Source of the DNA: Synergistes jonesii | Lineage (GTDB): Bacteria; Synergistota; Synergistia; Synergistales; Synergistaceae | NCBI RefSeq assembly: GCF_000712295.1 | Contig: NZ_JMKI01000006.1 | Span: 62,001 to 126,000 of the forward strand | Direction: 5' to 3' | DNA: 64,000 bases | Program-made: the position numbers and the translations under genes | Part shown: positions 56,743 to 64,000 of the stretch, in pieces | Layout: the number at the start of each line of letters is the position of its first letter | Numbering within the stretch: position 1 is the stretch's first letter | The notes under the pieces: generated by a model | Database searches by the model: none | What the model was told of the DNA's origin: nothing | What the model saw: only the letters and a program-made list of their open reading frames with translations

Positions 56743-56818
56743 CAAAAAGTCTTTTGTTTGTTCTAAATTGTTGTCTATTGAGCTAAGTCAACTTTAAATT
56801 AAAGAAGGAGTCAAGATT

Positions 56819-58342
56819 ATGATATCGGTAAATCTGCAAAAATGCGTCGGCTGCGGCATATGCGAGCTGGTCTGCCCCTCTTCGGCGATAAAAGTCGTCG
56901 ATAAGAAAGCGGCGGTGAACGATAACTGCGTACATTGCCTGACCTGCGTGAAGTACTGCAAGCCCGGCGCGCTTGCGGAAGATGCGGTCGCAGAGGACGC
57001 CCTTCTCTGCCGCAACTGCGGCGTCGGCTGCCGGATCCCGCGGGGAAAGCTGGGCGCCTGCAAGCGCTTCCGCAACGAGAACGGAAAGCTTGAACTCGTC
57101 AGGCCTCTTCAGATTCCAACAAATACCGAAGTGCCCGCCGAAAAGATAGCGACTATGAAGCCTGTCGTTTCGGCCGTCGGCGCCGGAGCCGCCTACCCGG
57201 ACTATAAGCCGGCTCCGTATATCGTAACGGAAAAACGTGGGGGTTTCGACGTCGTCACAGTCGTAACCGAAGCGCCGGTCTCTTACAGTTCGATGATGGT
57301 CAAAATCGACACTAACGCGCACATCGGCGATGAAGGCGCGCTCGTCCGCAGAAGCGGCAGGGTTGTAGGCATCGTGACTACCGAACAGTACGGCTCTCAT
57401 ATCCTCATTTTAGGCGGAGTGAATAAAGTAAAGGGCCCCGACGGGATGTTCGTCGTAAAGACTATGGCGGAGCTCGGCAACAAGCAGAAGGTGACTCTCA
57501 CGGTCGACGGCGGATGTACGCTTGAGCTGCAGGTGGGAGAGCATCCTGTGATCAACGGCGCAGTCGACGACAAGATGCGCGTAGGTTGCGGCGGCGCCTG
57601 CTGTGGGCTTTTCGCGCGCTCGCTCGCTCCGCTCGTAGACGAAGCGATAATTCTCGATCACCATATCACCGGGCTCTTCACGAAGCATCCCGCCGGTGCG
57701 GAGCAGAAGCCCTACAGCGGAGTTACCCCCGTGGGACGCCTCGCGACGAACGGACGCTACTTCTTCGAACACGGCGACGGCTGGGGCGGAACGAATATCA
57801 AGGACCCGATCGACGCGATAAAGGATATCGATATGAGCGTCGCCAAGCCGGGAATGAAGATTCTCGTCGCCGAAACGACGTGGCGTAAAATAGCGCTCTT
57901 CGAAGTGTCGAAAGAGGGCAGGCCCGTTCCCGTCGAGATTCCCGCGGAACTTGAGGAATTCCGCAAAATGGCGGCCGGCTGCTGCGAAGATAGCCGCGTA
58001 TCAGCGATGTATTACGCCGGCGTCGGCGGAAGCGCGAGAGCCGGCGTGACGGTGGACCCCATACAGATCACAAAGGCCGTGCACAGAGGGGACGCGACGC
58101 TCACTATAGCGGGGGCGCCTGCGTACGTCATGCCCGGCGGCGGCATCACCTTCCTCGCGGACGTTGAAAAGATGATAGAGCACCCCTTCAACTACACCGC
58201 CTCGCCGGCGGTCCTCGCTCCTATCGAATATACGATGACCGTTGAGAATTATAAGAAGATCAAGGGGCACGTGCACGCGATGCGCACGAAGGAGGACGTT
58301 CTCAAAGAAGGCAGATTCGGGTACACGAAGCTGAAGGATTAG
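56819..58342 (+). CDS. Multi-cluster Fe-S protein, 6-hydroxynicotinate reductase-like
   Basis: 507 residues. The N-terminus holds two ferredoxin-type cluster motifs (C9, C12, C15, C19 and C37, C40, C43, C47) and a third cysteine set C64, C67, C71, C81. The large remainder resembles the 6-hydroxynicotinate reductase family of anaerobic nicotinate breakdown, which reduces a pyridone ring with ferredoxin electrons. That name is from memory of the family. It sits with a Mo hydroxylase, amidohydrolase and TAXI carrier, and ordinary G+C returns here after the tct cassette. ATG behind GAAGGAG. Confidence 0.75.
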   Translation: MISVNLQKCVGCGICELVCPSSAIKVVDKKAAVNDNCVHCLTCVKYCKPGALAEDAVAEDALLCRNCGVGCRIPRGKLGACKRFRNENGKLELVRPLQIPTNTEVPAEKIATMKPVVSAVGAGAAYPDYKPAPYIVTEKRGGFDVVTVVTEAPVSYSSMMVKIDTNAHIGDEGALVRRSGRVVGIVTTEQYGSHILILGGVNKVKGPDGMFVVKTMAELGNKQKVTLTVDGGCTLELQVGEHPVINGAVDDKMRVGCGGACCGLFARSLAPLVDEAIILDHHITGLFTKHPAGAEQKPYSGVTPVGRLATNGRYFFEHGDGWGGTNIKDPIDAIKDIDMSVAKPGMKILVAETTWRKIALFEVSKEGRPVPVEIPAELEEFRKMAAGCCEDSRVSAMYYAGVGGSARAGVTVDPIQITKAVHRGDATLTIAGAPAYVMPGGGITFLADVEKMIEHPFNYTASPAVLAPIEYTMTVENYKKIKGHVHAMRTKEDVLKEGRFGYTKLKD

Positions 58343-58354
58343 CGCCTGATTGAC

Positions 58355-58377
58355 TGCCCGTTGTTATGCGGCGGGCA
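58355..58377 (+). other. Short hairpin before the TAXI gene
   Basis: TGCCCG (58355-58360) and CGGGCA (58372-58377) pair, followed by TTTAATAAAAA. It is a weak terminator or spacer hairpin between the reductase-like gene and the TAXI receptor gene. Confidence 0.45.
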
Positions 58378-58415
58378 TTTAATAAAAATATATGCTTTGA
58401 GAGGAGAACATTGTA

Positions 58416-59393
58416 ATGAAAAAGGGACTTTTCGTATTGGCACTGGCGGCTATGGTTTTTTCCGCGGTTGGCTTATCAGCGCCGGCGCAGGCGGCTCAAA
58501 AGCTCGACCTCGCGATATGCGGCGGCTCGATCGGCGGTGCGTGGGCTGCTATAGGAGAGGGTGTTGGCGAGGTAGTCAGGCGCAGCTATCCGGGTTCGAA
58601 CACCGCTTATGAAGTAGGACAGGAAGCGGCGAACTTAGCCCTTGTCTCCCGCGGGAAGATACAGCTCGGTATCGCTCACGCCCAGCTTATAAAGATGGCG
58701 GCGGAAGGCAAAAAGCCTTTCAACAAAAAGCTCGACAACCTTCGCGCGCTCTGCGTCCTTTATAAAGGCGCCGTCGAGCATTTCATCATCAAAACGGATA
58801 CCGGCGTGAATTCTTTTGCAGAACTGAAGGATAAGAAATACCCGCTTAAGGTCTACTTCAACACAAAGGATTCTTTCATGGACCTCGTCGGCAAGAACGT
58901 TATAGAGGCTGAGGGCGTCAAGGTCGAGGATCTCGAAAAATGGGGCGGCTTCGCGAAGAACAGCTCGATGGGCGCGGGGCTCGACCTAATGAGGGACGGC
59001 AAGATCGACGCCTACAGCAACGTCATTCAGGTCCCGTCAAGCCACGTCGTCGACGCCGGGACGACCCTCAAGCTGAACCTGCTTCCCATTTCGCCGGAAG
59101 CGGCCAAGAAGGTGAACGCCGATCTCGGCACCTATTCGACGGTAATCCCCAAAGGCTCTTACAACTTCCTTAAGAAAGATGTGCCGACAGTCGGCGCTAC
59201 GGTGGTCCTCTTCACGAACGCCGACTTGCCGGATGACGACGCGTACGCGATTCTAAAGTCGATCAAGGACAACTTCGCTTATTTCTGCAACATCCACGGC
59301 TCGCTCAAGGGGCTAAAGCTGGCGGATCTTAAAGACACTGCGCCCGTGCCGCTTCATCCCGGCGCGGTCAAGTTCTTCAACGAAAACAAGTAA
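58416..59393 (+). CDS. TAXI-family TRAP transporter solute-binding protein
   Basis: 325 residues with a signal peptide (KKGLFVLALAAMVFSAVGLSAPAQA). TAXI core: AICGGSIGGAWAAIGEGVGEVVRRSYPGSNTAYEVGQEAANLALVSRGKIQLGIAHAQL. Its partner is probably the fused permease at 62703, from which it is separated by the UPF0280 and Mo-hydroxylase genes. Ribosome site GAGAGGAG. Confidence 0.92.
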   Translation: MKKGLFVLALAAMVFSAVGLSAPAQAAQKLDLAICGGSIGGAWAAIGEGVGEVVRRSYPGSNTAYEVGQEAANLALVSRGKIQLGIAHAQLIKMAAEGKKPFNKKLDNLRALCVLYKGAVEHFIIKTDTGVNSFAELKDKKYPLKVYFNTKDSFMDLVGKNVIEAEGVKVEDLEKWGGFAKNSSMGAGLDLMRDGKIDAYSNVIQVPSSHVVDAGTTLKLNLLPISPEAAKKVNADLGTYSTVIPKGSYNFLKKDVPTVGATVVLFTNADLPDDDAYAILKSIKDNFAYFCNIHGSLKGLKLADLKDTAPVPLHPGAVKFFNENK

Positions 59394-59402
59394 TTTAGCT
59401 GT

Positions 59403-59427
59403 GCCGCGGCGCCACTCACGCCGCGGC
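59403..59427 (+). other. GC-rich stem-loop after the TAXI gene
   Basis: GCCGCGGCG (59403-59411) pairs perfectly with CGCCGCGGC (59419-59427), followed by GCTTTC. It lies just after a binding-protein gene, as for the other two carriers in this window. Confidence 0.65.
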
Positions 59428-59444
59428 GCTTTCAGGCGGAAGCG

Positions 59445-60326
59445 ATGCCGATGGGTTTTGAAAAATACAGCGTTATAGGAGACGGAGTCGTTCTTGTAGA
59501 CTACGGGCCCGTCACTATGACGCTCGAAGCACGGAAGCGCGGAAGACCCTTCACGGAAAGCGCGGTGGAGGGGGCGAAGAAGGCGCTGAAAATTTTTGAC
59601 GGGTTAGCCGGGAATCTTGACTTTATCCGCACGCCTCTTTCCGAGATCGAATCTATTCCGGAGAGCGTACCTTGCGTCGTCCGCAAGATGGCGGAGTCCG
59701 TCGCCCTGCTTGGAGATGGAACTTTCACGCCGCTTGCCGCCGTGGCCGGCACGACGGCCGACTTCGCCGTAAGCGCGATGGCCGCCTTCGGCGCGGACTA
59801 TGCGTTTGCCAACAACGGCGGAGACGTCGCCTGGCGCGTGTCAAGGGGGCGTAAAGATTTCATCAACGTGGGAATGATAAGCGACCTCAGCCTTGGAAGG
59901 GCGACACACTCTCTTAAGATTTACGCATTTGAAGATATAAGGGGTCTTGCGACGAGCGGGCTTGGAGGACGCAGCCTTACACGGGGCATAGCTTCGGCGG
60001 CGACGGCGCTTGCGGCCGATTCTTCGAAGGCGGACGCAGCGGCCACTGCGATCGCAAACACCTGTTACTGCGACGACCCCGCGATAGAACAGTGCCTCGC
60101 GGAAGAGCTCGACTACGGTACCGATATACGCGGCCTTACCGTCACGAGATCCGTGGGCGCGTTAAATAAGGAGAGCGTCGAAGCGGCGCTTGCGTCGGGA
60201 GCCGCGAGAGCCGAAGAACTGACGGAAAAGGGCATGATAGCCGGCGCGGTCTTATTCGTCCGCGGCGTCATGAGGATTGTAAGACAACGAGGCAGAGGGA
60301 ACCTTTTTGAGGTTGCCGAATTGTAG
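59445..60326 (+). CDS. UPF0280 (ApbE-like) family protein
   Basis: 293 residues. It matches the UPF0280 family, related to the flavin transferase ApbE: FTPLAAVAGTTADFAVSAMAAFGADYAFANNGGDVAWRV and ATSGLGGRSLTRGIASAATALAADSSKADAAATAIAN. ATG 59445 is chosen (a second Met at 59451). Such proteins often stand near ferredoxin-type oxidoreductases. A flavin-loading role for the reductase-like protein is inference only. Confidence 0.8.
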   Translation: MPMGFEKYSVIGDGVVLVDYGPVTMTLEARKRGRPFTESAVEGAKKALKIFDGLAGNLDFIRTPLSEIESIPESVPCVVRKMAESVALLGDGTFTPLAAVAGTTADFAVSAMAAFGADYAFANNGGDVAWRVSRGRKDFINVGMISDLSLGRATHSLKIYAFEDIRGLATSGLGGRSLTRGIASAATALAADSSKADAAATAIANTCYCDDPAIEQCLAEELDYGTDIRGLTVTRSVGALNKESVEAALASGAARAEELTEKGMIAGAVLFVRGVMRIVRQRGRGNLFEVAEL

Positions 60327-60358
60327 TTGTATCACTAAAGGGTTTCGGAGGGTTCTGA

Positions 60359-62635
60359 ATGGAACAATTTAAAAGTATAGGCTTGAAACAGAGTTTTGTG
60401 GACGCCAATGAGAAGGTGACGGGGTCGGCAAAATATCTCGACGATATGCAGTTTCCCGGGCTTTTGACAGGGAAAATCCTGCGTTCGCCGCATCCGCACG
60501 CAAAAATATTGTCGATCGATACGTCGGCCGCCGAGGCGCTGCCGGGGGTAAAGGCGGTCATAACGGCGAAGGACTGCCCGCATAACAAGTTTGGAATGGA
60601 GATCGCCGATGTCGATATGCTGGCAGTCGACAAGGTGCGCTATGTCGGTGACGAGGTGGCGGCGGTCGCCGCGGAGAACGACGAGATAGCAAAGGAAGCG
60701 CTGAAGCTTATAAAGGTCGAATATGAGCTTCTGCCAGTCGTAGATGACCCAGTCAAGGCGCTGGAGAAGGATTCACCTCTCGTCCACGAAGAAAAGGGAA
60801 CGAATGTCGCGCGCGAGTATCATATTCAGCGCGGCGATGTCGAAGCAGACTTGGCGGCCTGCGACTATGTCTTCGAAGAGGAATTCAGCACGCACCGCGT
60901 TTCAGGGCTTTATCTTGAGCCATTCGGAGCCGTCGCCCAGTGGGAGTCGAACGGCCGCCTGACTATCTGGACCGGGCTTCAGTCGGCTTTTCAGGGTAGA
61001 AACGAGATAGCCAAGGCGCTGGGAATCAAGCCCGCCCAGGTCTCGGTGAAGTCGCCTTTTATCGGCGGCGGTTTCGGGGCCAAAATATGGATAAGGAACT
61101 TCCACCCGATCGCGGCGGTGCTCGCAAAAAAGACGGGGCGCCCGGTCAAAATACTCCTTACAAGGGATGAAGAACAGCTTACGACGCGTCCGAGAATAGC
61201 GCCGCGCATGAAAGTGAAGCTCGGTATGATGAAGGACGGCACGCTGGTCTGCAAACAGTCGACGATCGTCGCCGACAACGGAGCCTATTCGTGGGCGGCG
61301 CCGAAGGTCCTTCTGAATCTCTCGATGCGCACCGACTGTTTGTACAGATATAAATCTTCAAAATGCGACTCATATCTTGTATATACGAACTTAATTCCTA
61401 CGAGCGGCTTCCGCGGCTACGGCAACAGCCAGATGCACTTCGCGGTCGAATCCTTCATCGACGAATGCTGCCGCAGGGTCGGGCTCGACCCCGTCGAGGT
61501 GCGCCTCAAGAACTGCGTCCGTAAGGGAGACGTAACTCTGCACCGCTGGCACATAAGAAGCTGCGCGCTCGCGGAGTGCATAAAGACTGCAGCCGAGAAG
61601 ATCAGAGAAAACAGGCTGCCCAAAGAAGAAGAGAACGGGCGCATCAAGCGCGGGATCGGCGTCGCGTGCATGACGCACGTCTCCGGCAACCGCGGCGGCG
61701 ATAAATTCGACGGCTCTTCGGCGATGATACGCATACACGAGGATGGGGAGGTCTTTATCTTCTCCGGCGAGGCCGATATGGGGCAGGGGGCTAAGACCGT
61801 CTTCGCGCAGATCGCCTCCGAAAAGCTCGGCGTCCCTATCGGCGATATTACCGTAATGCCGCTCGATACGGACGTCAGCCCGTTCGGCATGGGCACATAC
61901 TCAAGCCGCGTCACAACGGTCGGCGGGAAAGCGGTCTTACTCGCCGCCGAGAAGGTCCTCGGCCAGATCCTCGATCTCGCGGCTGAGATGAGCAAGCGCC
62001 AGAGGGACACCATGTACATGGAGAACGGCCTCATCAAATGCAGCCGCGATCCTTCGATACTGCTGACGCTTAAGGAAGTTGCGCAGAAAGCTATCAGGAC
62101 GAGGGCCGGCGTCCCTCTCACCGCCTATATAACATATGATCCCCCCACCGAAGGGTCGGACAAGGATTTCTACGGAGACTACTCGAGCGCTTACACATAC
62201 GGCGCGCACGGCGTAGAAGTCGAAGTCGACACATACACGGGCAAGGTCAAGGTCCTCCGCGTGGTGGCGGTGCACGACGTCGGCAAGGTCATCAACGAGC
62301 TCGGCCTGCACGGACAGATAACCGGTGGAGTGGCGCAGGGTATAGGCTGGTGCCTTTACGAGAACATGCTCTTCAAAAAGGGCGTTCCGGCGACGAGCGG
62401 CCTGCACGGCTACACCTTCATGACGATCAAAGACATGCCTCCGGTCGAGGGAATCACCATCGAGACGAATGACCCGATCGGCCCCTACGGCGCAAAAGGC
62501 GTCGGCGAACCTACTCTGATACCGACCGCGCCCGCTATAGCGAACGCGATAGAGGACGCCTGCGGAGTGCGTATGCGCGACCTGCCGATCACGCCGGAAA
62601 AACTGTACAGGGCTCTTCAAGAGAAGAAAGCTTAG
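60359..62635 (+). CDS. Molybdenum hydroxylase large subunit (xanthine dehydrogenase family)
   Basis: 758-residue Mo-binding subunit. N-terminal a/b-hammerhead (VTGSAKYLDDMQFPGLLTGKILRSPHPHAKIL), then FIGGGFGAK, SGFRGYGNSQMHF and GEADMGQGAKTVFAQIA, and the catalytic Glu in GAKGVGEPTLIPTAPAIANAI. These enzymes hydroxylate N-heterocycles or related carbons. The partner FAD and 2Fe-2S subunits are not seen and may lie after the window. ATG 60359 behind TTCGGAGGG. Substrate (xanthine, nicotinate or other) cannot be assigned. Confidence 0.9.
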   Translation: MEQFKSIGLKQSFVDANEKVTGSAKYLDDMQFPGLLTGKILRSPHPHAKILSIDTSAAEALPGVKAVITAKDCPHNKFGMEIADVDMLAVDKVRYVGDEVAAVAAENDEIAKEALKLIKVEYELLPVVDDPVKALEKDSPLVHEEKGTNVAREYHIQRGDVEADLAACDYVFEEEFSTHRVSGLYLEPFGAVAQWESNGRLTIWTGLQSAFQGRNEIAKALGIKPAQVSVKSPFIGGGFGAKIWIRNFHPIAAVLAKKTGRPVKILLTRDEEQLTTRPRIAPRMKVKLGMMKDGTLVCKQSTIVADNGAYSWAAPKVLLNLSMRTDCLYRYKSSKCDSYLVYTNLIPTSGFRGYGNSQMHFAVESFIDECCRRVGLDPVEVRLKNCVRKGDVTLHRWHIRSCALAECIKTAAEKIRENRLPKEEENGRIKRGIGVACMTHVSGNRGGDKFDGSSAMIRIHEDGEVFIFSGEADMGQGAKTVFAQIASEKLGVPIGDITVMPLDTDVSPFGMGTYSSRVTTVGGKAVLLAAEKVLGQILDLAAEMSKRQRDTMYMENGLIKCSRDPSILLTLKEVAQKAIRTRAGVPLTAYITYDPPTEGSDKDFYGDYSSAYTYGAHGVEVEVDTYTGKVKVLRVVAVHDVGKVINELGLHGQITGGVAQGIGWCLYENMLFKKGVPATSGLHGYTFMTIKDMPPVEGITIETNDPIGPYGAKGVGEPTLIPTAPAIANAIEDACGVRMRDLPITPEKLYRALQEKKA

Positions 62636-62702
62636 TACGCGGATTTTCCGCGGAATACATAAAACGTTTCCGCCATATGAGTTGAAATTGAGGTGCAGAT
62701 AA

Positions 62703-64000
62703 GTGAACACATTATGGAAGATACTTACGGAACAGGGGAAGAAGCGCAAGCTCTCCGGCCTCGACGCCAAAGCGGTAAAGTGCATCGCGGTTGCAATGTC
62801 TTTGTACCAGCTTGCTCAGGCTACGTTCCTGACCATACAGCCTCAGATGCATTATGCGATACATCTGACGTTCATTATGGTCCTCTGTTCGCTGATATAT
62901 ACAAGGACCTTCCGTGCGAGCGACCGCGCAAGCACAAGAATCCCGGTTGAGGACTGGATCTACGCCGCTATACTCGCGGCCGCGGGCGTGTTTTACTGCT
63001 CGCAGATGGAAACATATCTTTCCAGGATGCCGATGGTCGACGAACTCTCTTCTATAGAAATCGTGATAGGCCTTCTGACCGTAGTAGCCGTCATAGGGCT
63101 TACGAAGAGGTGCATGGGGTTTGTGCTTCCCTTCATAGGGTGCGTTTTCGTCGCTTATGCGCTTTTGGGGCATAATATTCCGGGTATCCTCTACCACAGA
63201 AAGTTGCTCGCCATCGATATACTCGACCAGCTTGTCTACACGACGAACGGGATTTATTCGTCTCCGATCGCGGCGGCCGCTACATACGTTTTCATGTTCG
63301 TAATGTTCGGTTCGTTCTTCGCCGCGTCGGGAGCGGGAGACTTCTTCTACAAATTCTCGATGGCCGTAGCGGGACGCTACGCCGGCGGCGCAGGCAAGGT
63401 GGCGATCATCACAAGCGGCCTTTTCGGCATGATCAACGGCAGCCCGACGGCGAATGTCGTTACGACTGGTTCGTTCACTATACCTATGATGAAAAAAGCC
63501 GGGTACGACGGGACGTTCTCCGGCGCGGTAACGGCCGTGGCCGCGACCGGCGGCGGCATCATGCCGCCTATAATGGGCACCGCCGCCTTCCTTATGGTCG
63601 AGATGGCGGGTATCTCATATAAAAATATAGCCATAGCCGCCTTCGTCCCCGGCGTACTTTACTATTTGGCGTTGCTCCTCATAGTTCACTTCCGCGCTAA
63701 AAAGTTCGGGCTAGTAGGGCTCGATTCTTCTGAACTGCCCTCGGTACGTGCGACGCTGAAGGAGGGCTGGGTCTTCCTTGTCCCTCTGGTCGTGCTTGTC
63801 GCCATGCTTATGCGTGGCTACACGGCGAATCTCTCCGCCGTCGTGGGCATACTCGCCGTCATAGGTGCGTCCTGGGCCCGCAAGGAAACGAGGATGCATC
63901 TCCCAGCGATAATCAAGGCGCTCGAGGATTCCGCGCGTTCTGCGGTCATAGTATCTCTCTCCTGCGCGGTCGCGGGCTGCGTCATAGCGGGGCTCATGAC
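62703..64000 (+). CDS. TRAP transporter fused permease (3' truncated by window)
   Basis: 432 codons of a TAXI-type permease in which small and large subunits are fused. GTG 62703 follows TGAGGTG (62689-62695). First helices are AVAMSLYQLAQATFLTIQ and LTFIMVLCSLIYTRTF. Then come the DctM-like blocks TTNGIYSSPIAAAATYVFMFVMFGSFFAASGAGDFF, GMINGSPTANVVTTGSFTIPMMKKAGYD and ATGGGIMPPIMGTAAFLMVEMAG. The end is missing. It works with the TAXI receptor at 58416. Confidence 0.92.
   Translation, partial: MNTLWKILTEQGKKRKLSGLDAKAVKCIAVAMSLYQLAQATFLTIQPQMHYAIHLTFIMVLCSLIYTRTFRASDRASTRIPVEDWIYAAILAAAGVFYCSQMETYLSRMPMVDELSSIEIVIGLLTVVAVIGLTKRCMGFVLPFIGCVFVAYALLGHNIPGILYHRKLLAIDILDQLVYTTNGIYSSPIAAAATYVFMFVMFGSFFAASGAGDFFYKFSMAVAGRYAGGAGKVAIITSGLFGMINGSPTANVVTTGSFTIPMMKKAGYDGTFSGAVTAVAATGGGIMPPIMGTAAFLMVEMAGISYKNIAIAAFVPGVLYYLALLLIVHFRAKKFGLVGLDSSELPSVRATLKEGWVFLVPLVVLVAMLMRGYTANLSAVVGILAVIGASWARKETRMHLPAIIKALEDSARSAVIVSLSCAVAGCVIAGLM

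Overview
The window reads as part of a bacterial chromosome with G+C visibly in the high fifties. It is probably from the phylum Synergistota (a Cloacibacillus- or Synergistes-like anaerobe). This placement is inference. It rests on the zinc-type S14 and a KOW protein between map and infA, an ECF cassette plus truA closing the ribosomal run, TRAP, TAXI and tricarboxylate carriers, and catabolic genes typical of anaerobic amino-acid and organic-acid fermenters (lysine 6-aminotransferase, methylaspartate ammonia-lyase, a GGGtGRT/NifU-like pair). No rRNA or tRNA is present to fix the genus.

Region 1 (1-27.8 kb, all on +) is the transcription/translation core. It starts with the 3' part of rpoC. 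A terminator follows whose hairpin contains a near-consensus promoter, and then an uninterrupted run: L7Ae-like, rpsL, rpsG, fusA, tuf, the S10 and spc operons, secY, adk, map, a KOW protein, infA, rpmJ, rpsM, rpsK, rpsD, rpoA, rplQ, ecfA1, ecfA2, ecfT, truA. Gaps are short and several genes overlap.

Region 2 (27.8-38.3 kb) is a catabolic island around an AraC-type regulator. On - are an ornithine-cyclodeaminase-like enzyme, a TRAP carrier (DctM, DctP, DctQ) and a D-2-hydroxyacid dehydrogenase. On + are a glycerate 2-kinase, a divergent enolase paralogue that lacks key catalytic residues, and a LarA-type nickel-pincer racemase homologue. The set suggests uptake and conversion of a hydroxy or amino acid into the glycerate/phosphoglycerate pool.

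Region 3 (38.5-49.2 kb) is mixed: mreB with a cysteine-cluster protein, lysine 6-aminotransferase, a 560-base gene-poor gap, a CobW GTPase, the GGGtGRT/NifU-like pair, a phosphohexomutase, an exported nitroreductase-like protein, a prepilin peptidase, a tautomerase and an IclR regulator.

Region 4 (49.2-64 kb, all on +) is the most unusual part. Divergent from the IclR gene, and behind a strong promoter with a palindromic operator candidate, lie a two-subunit class-I fumarase-like hydratase, an amidohydrolase with an enamidase-like metal site, and methylaspartate ammonia-lyase. An AT-rich tricarboxylate-carrier cassette (tctC-tctB-tctA) follows that looks horizontally acquired. Then come a multi-cluster Fe-S protein resembling 6-hydroxynicotinate reductase, a TAXI binding protein, a UPF0280 (ApbE-like) protein, a molybdenum hydroxylase large subunit and a fused TRAP permease cut by the window end. 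Together they suggest an undescribed anaerobic route: import of a nitrogen heterocycle, Mo-dependent hydroxylation, ferredoxin-linked ring reduction, hydrolytic ring opening, C-N lyase, then hydration to a central acid. The substrate cannot be read from the sequence.
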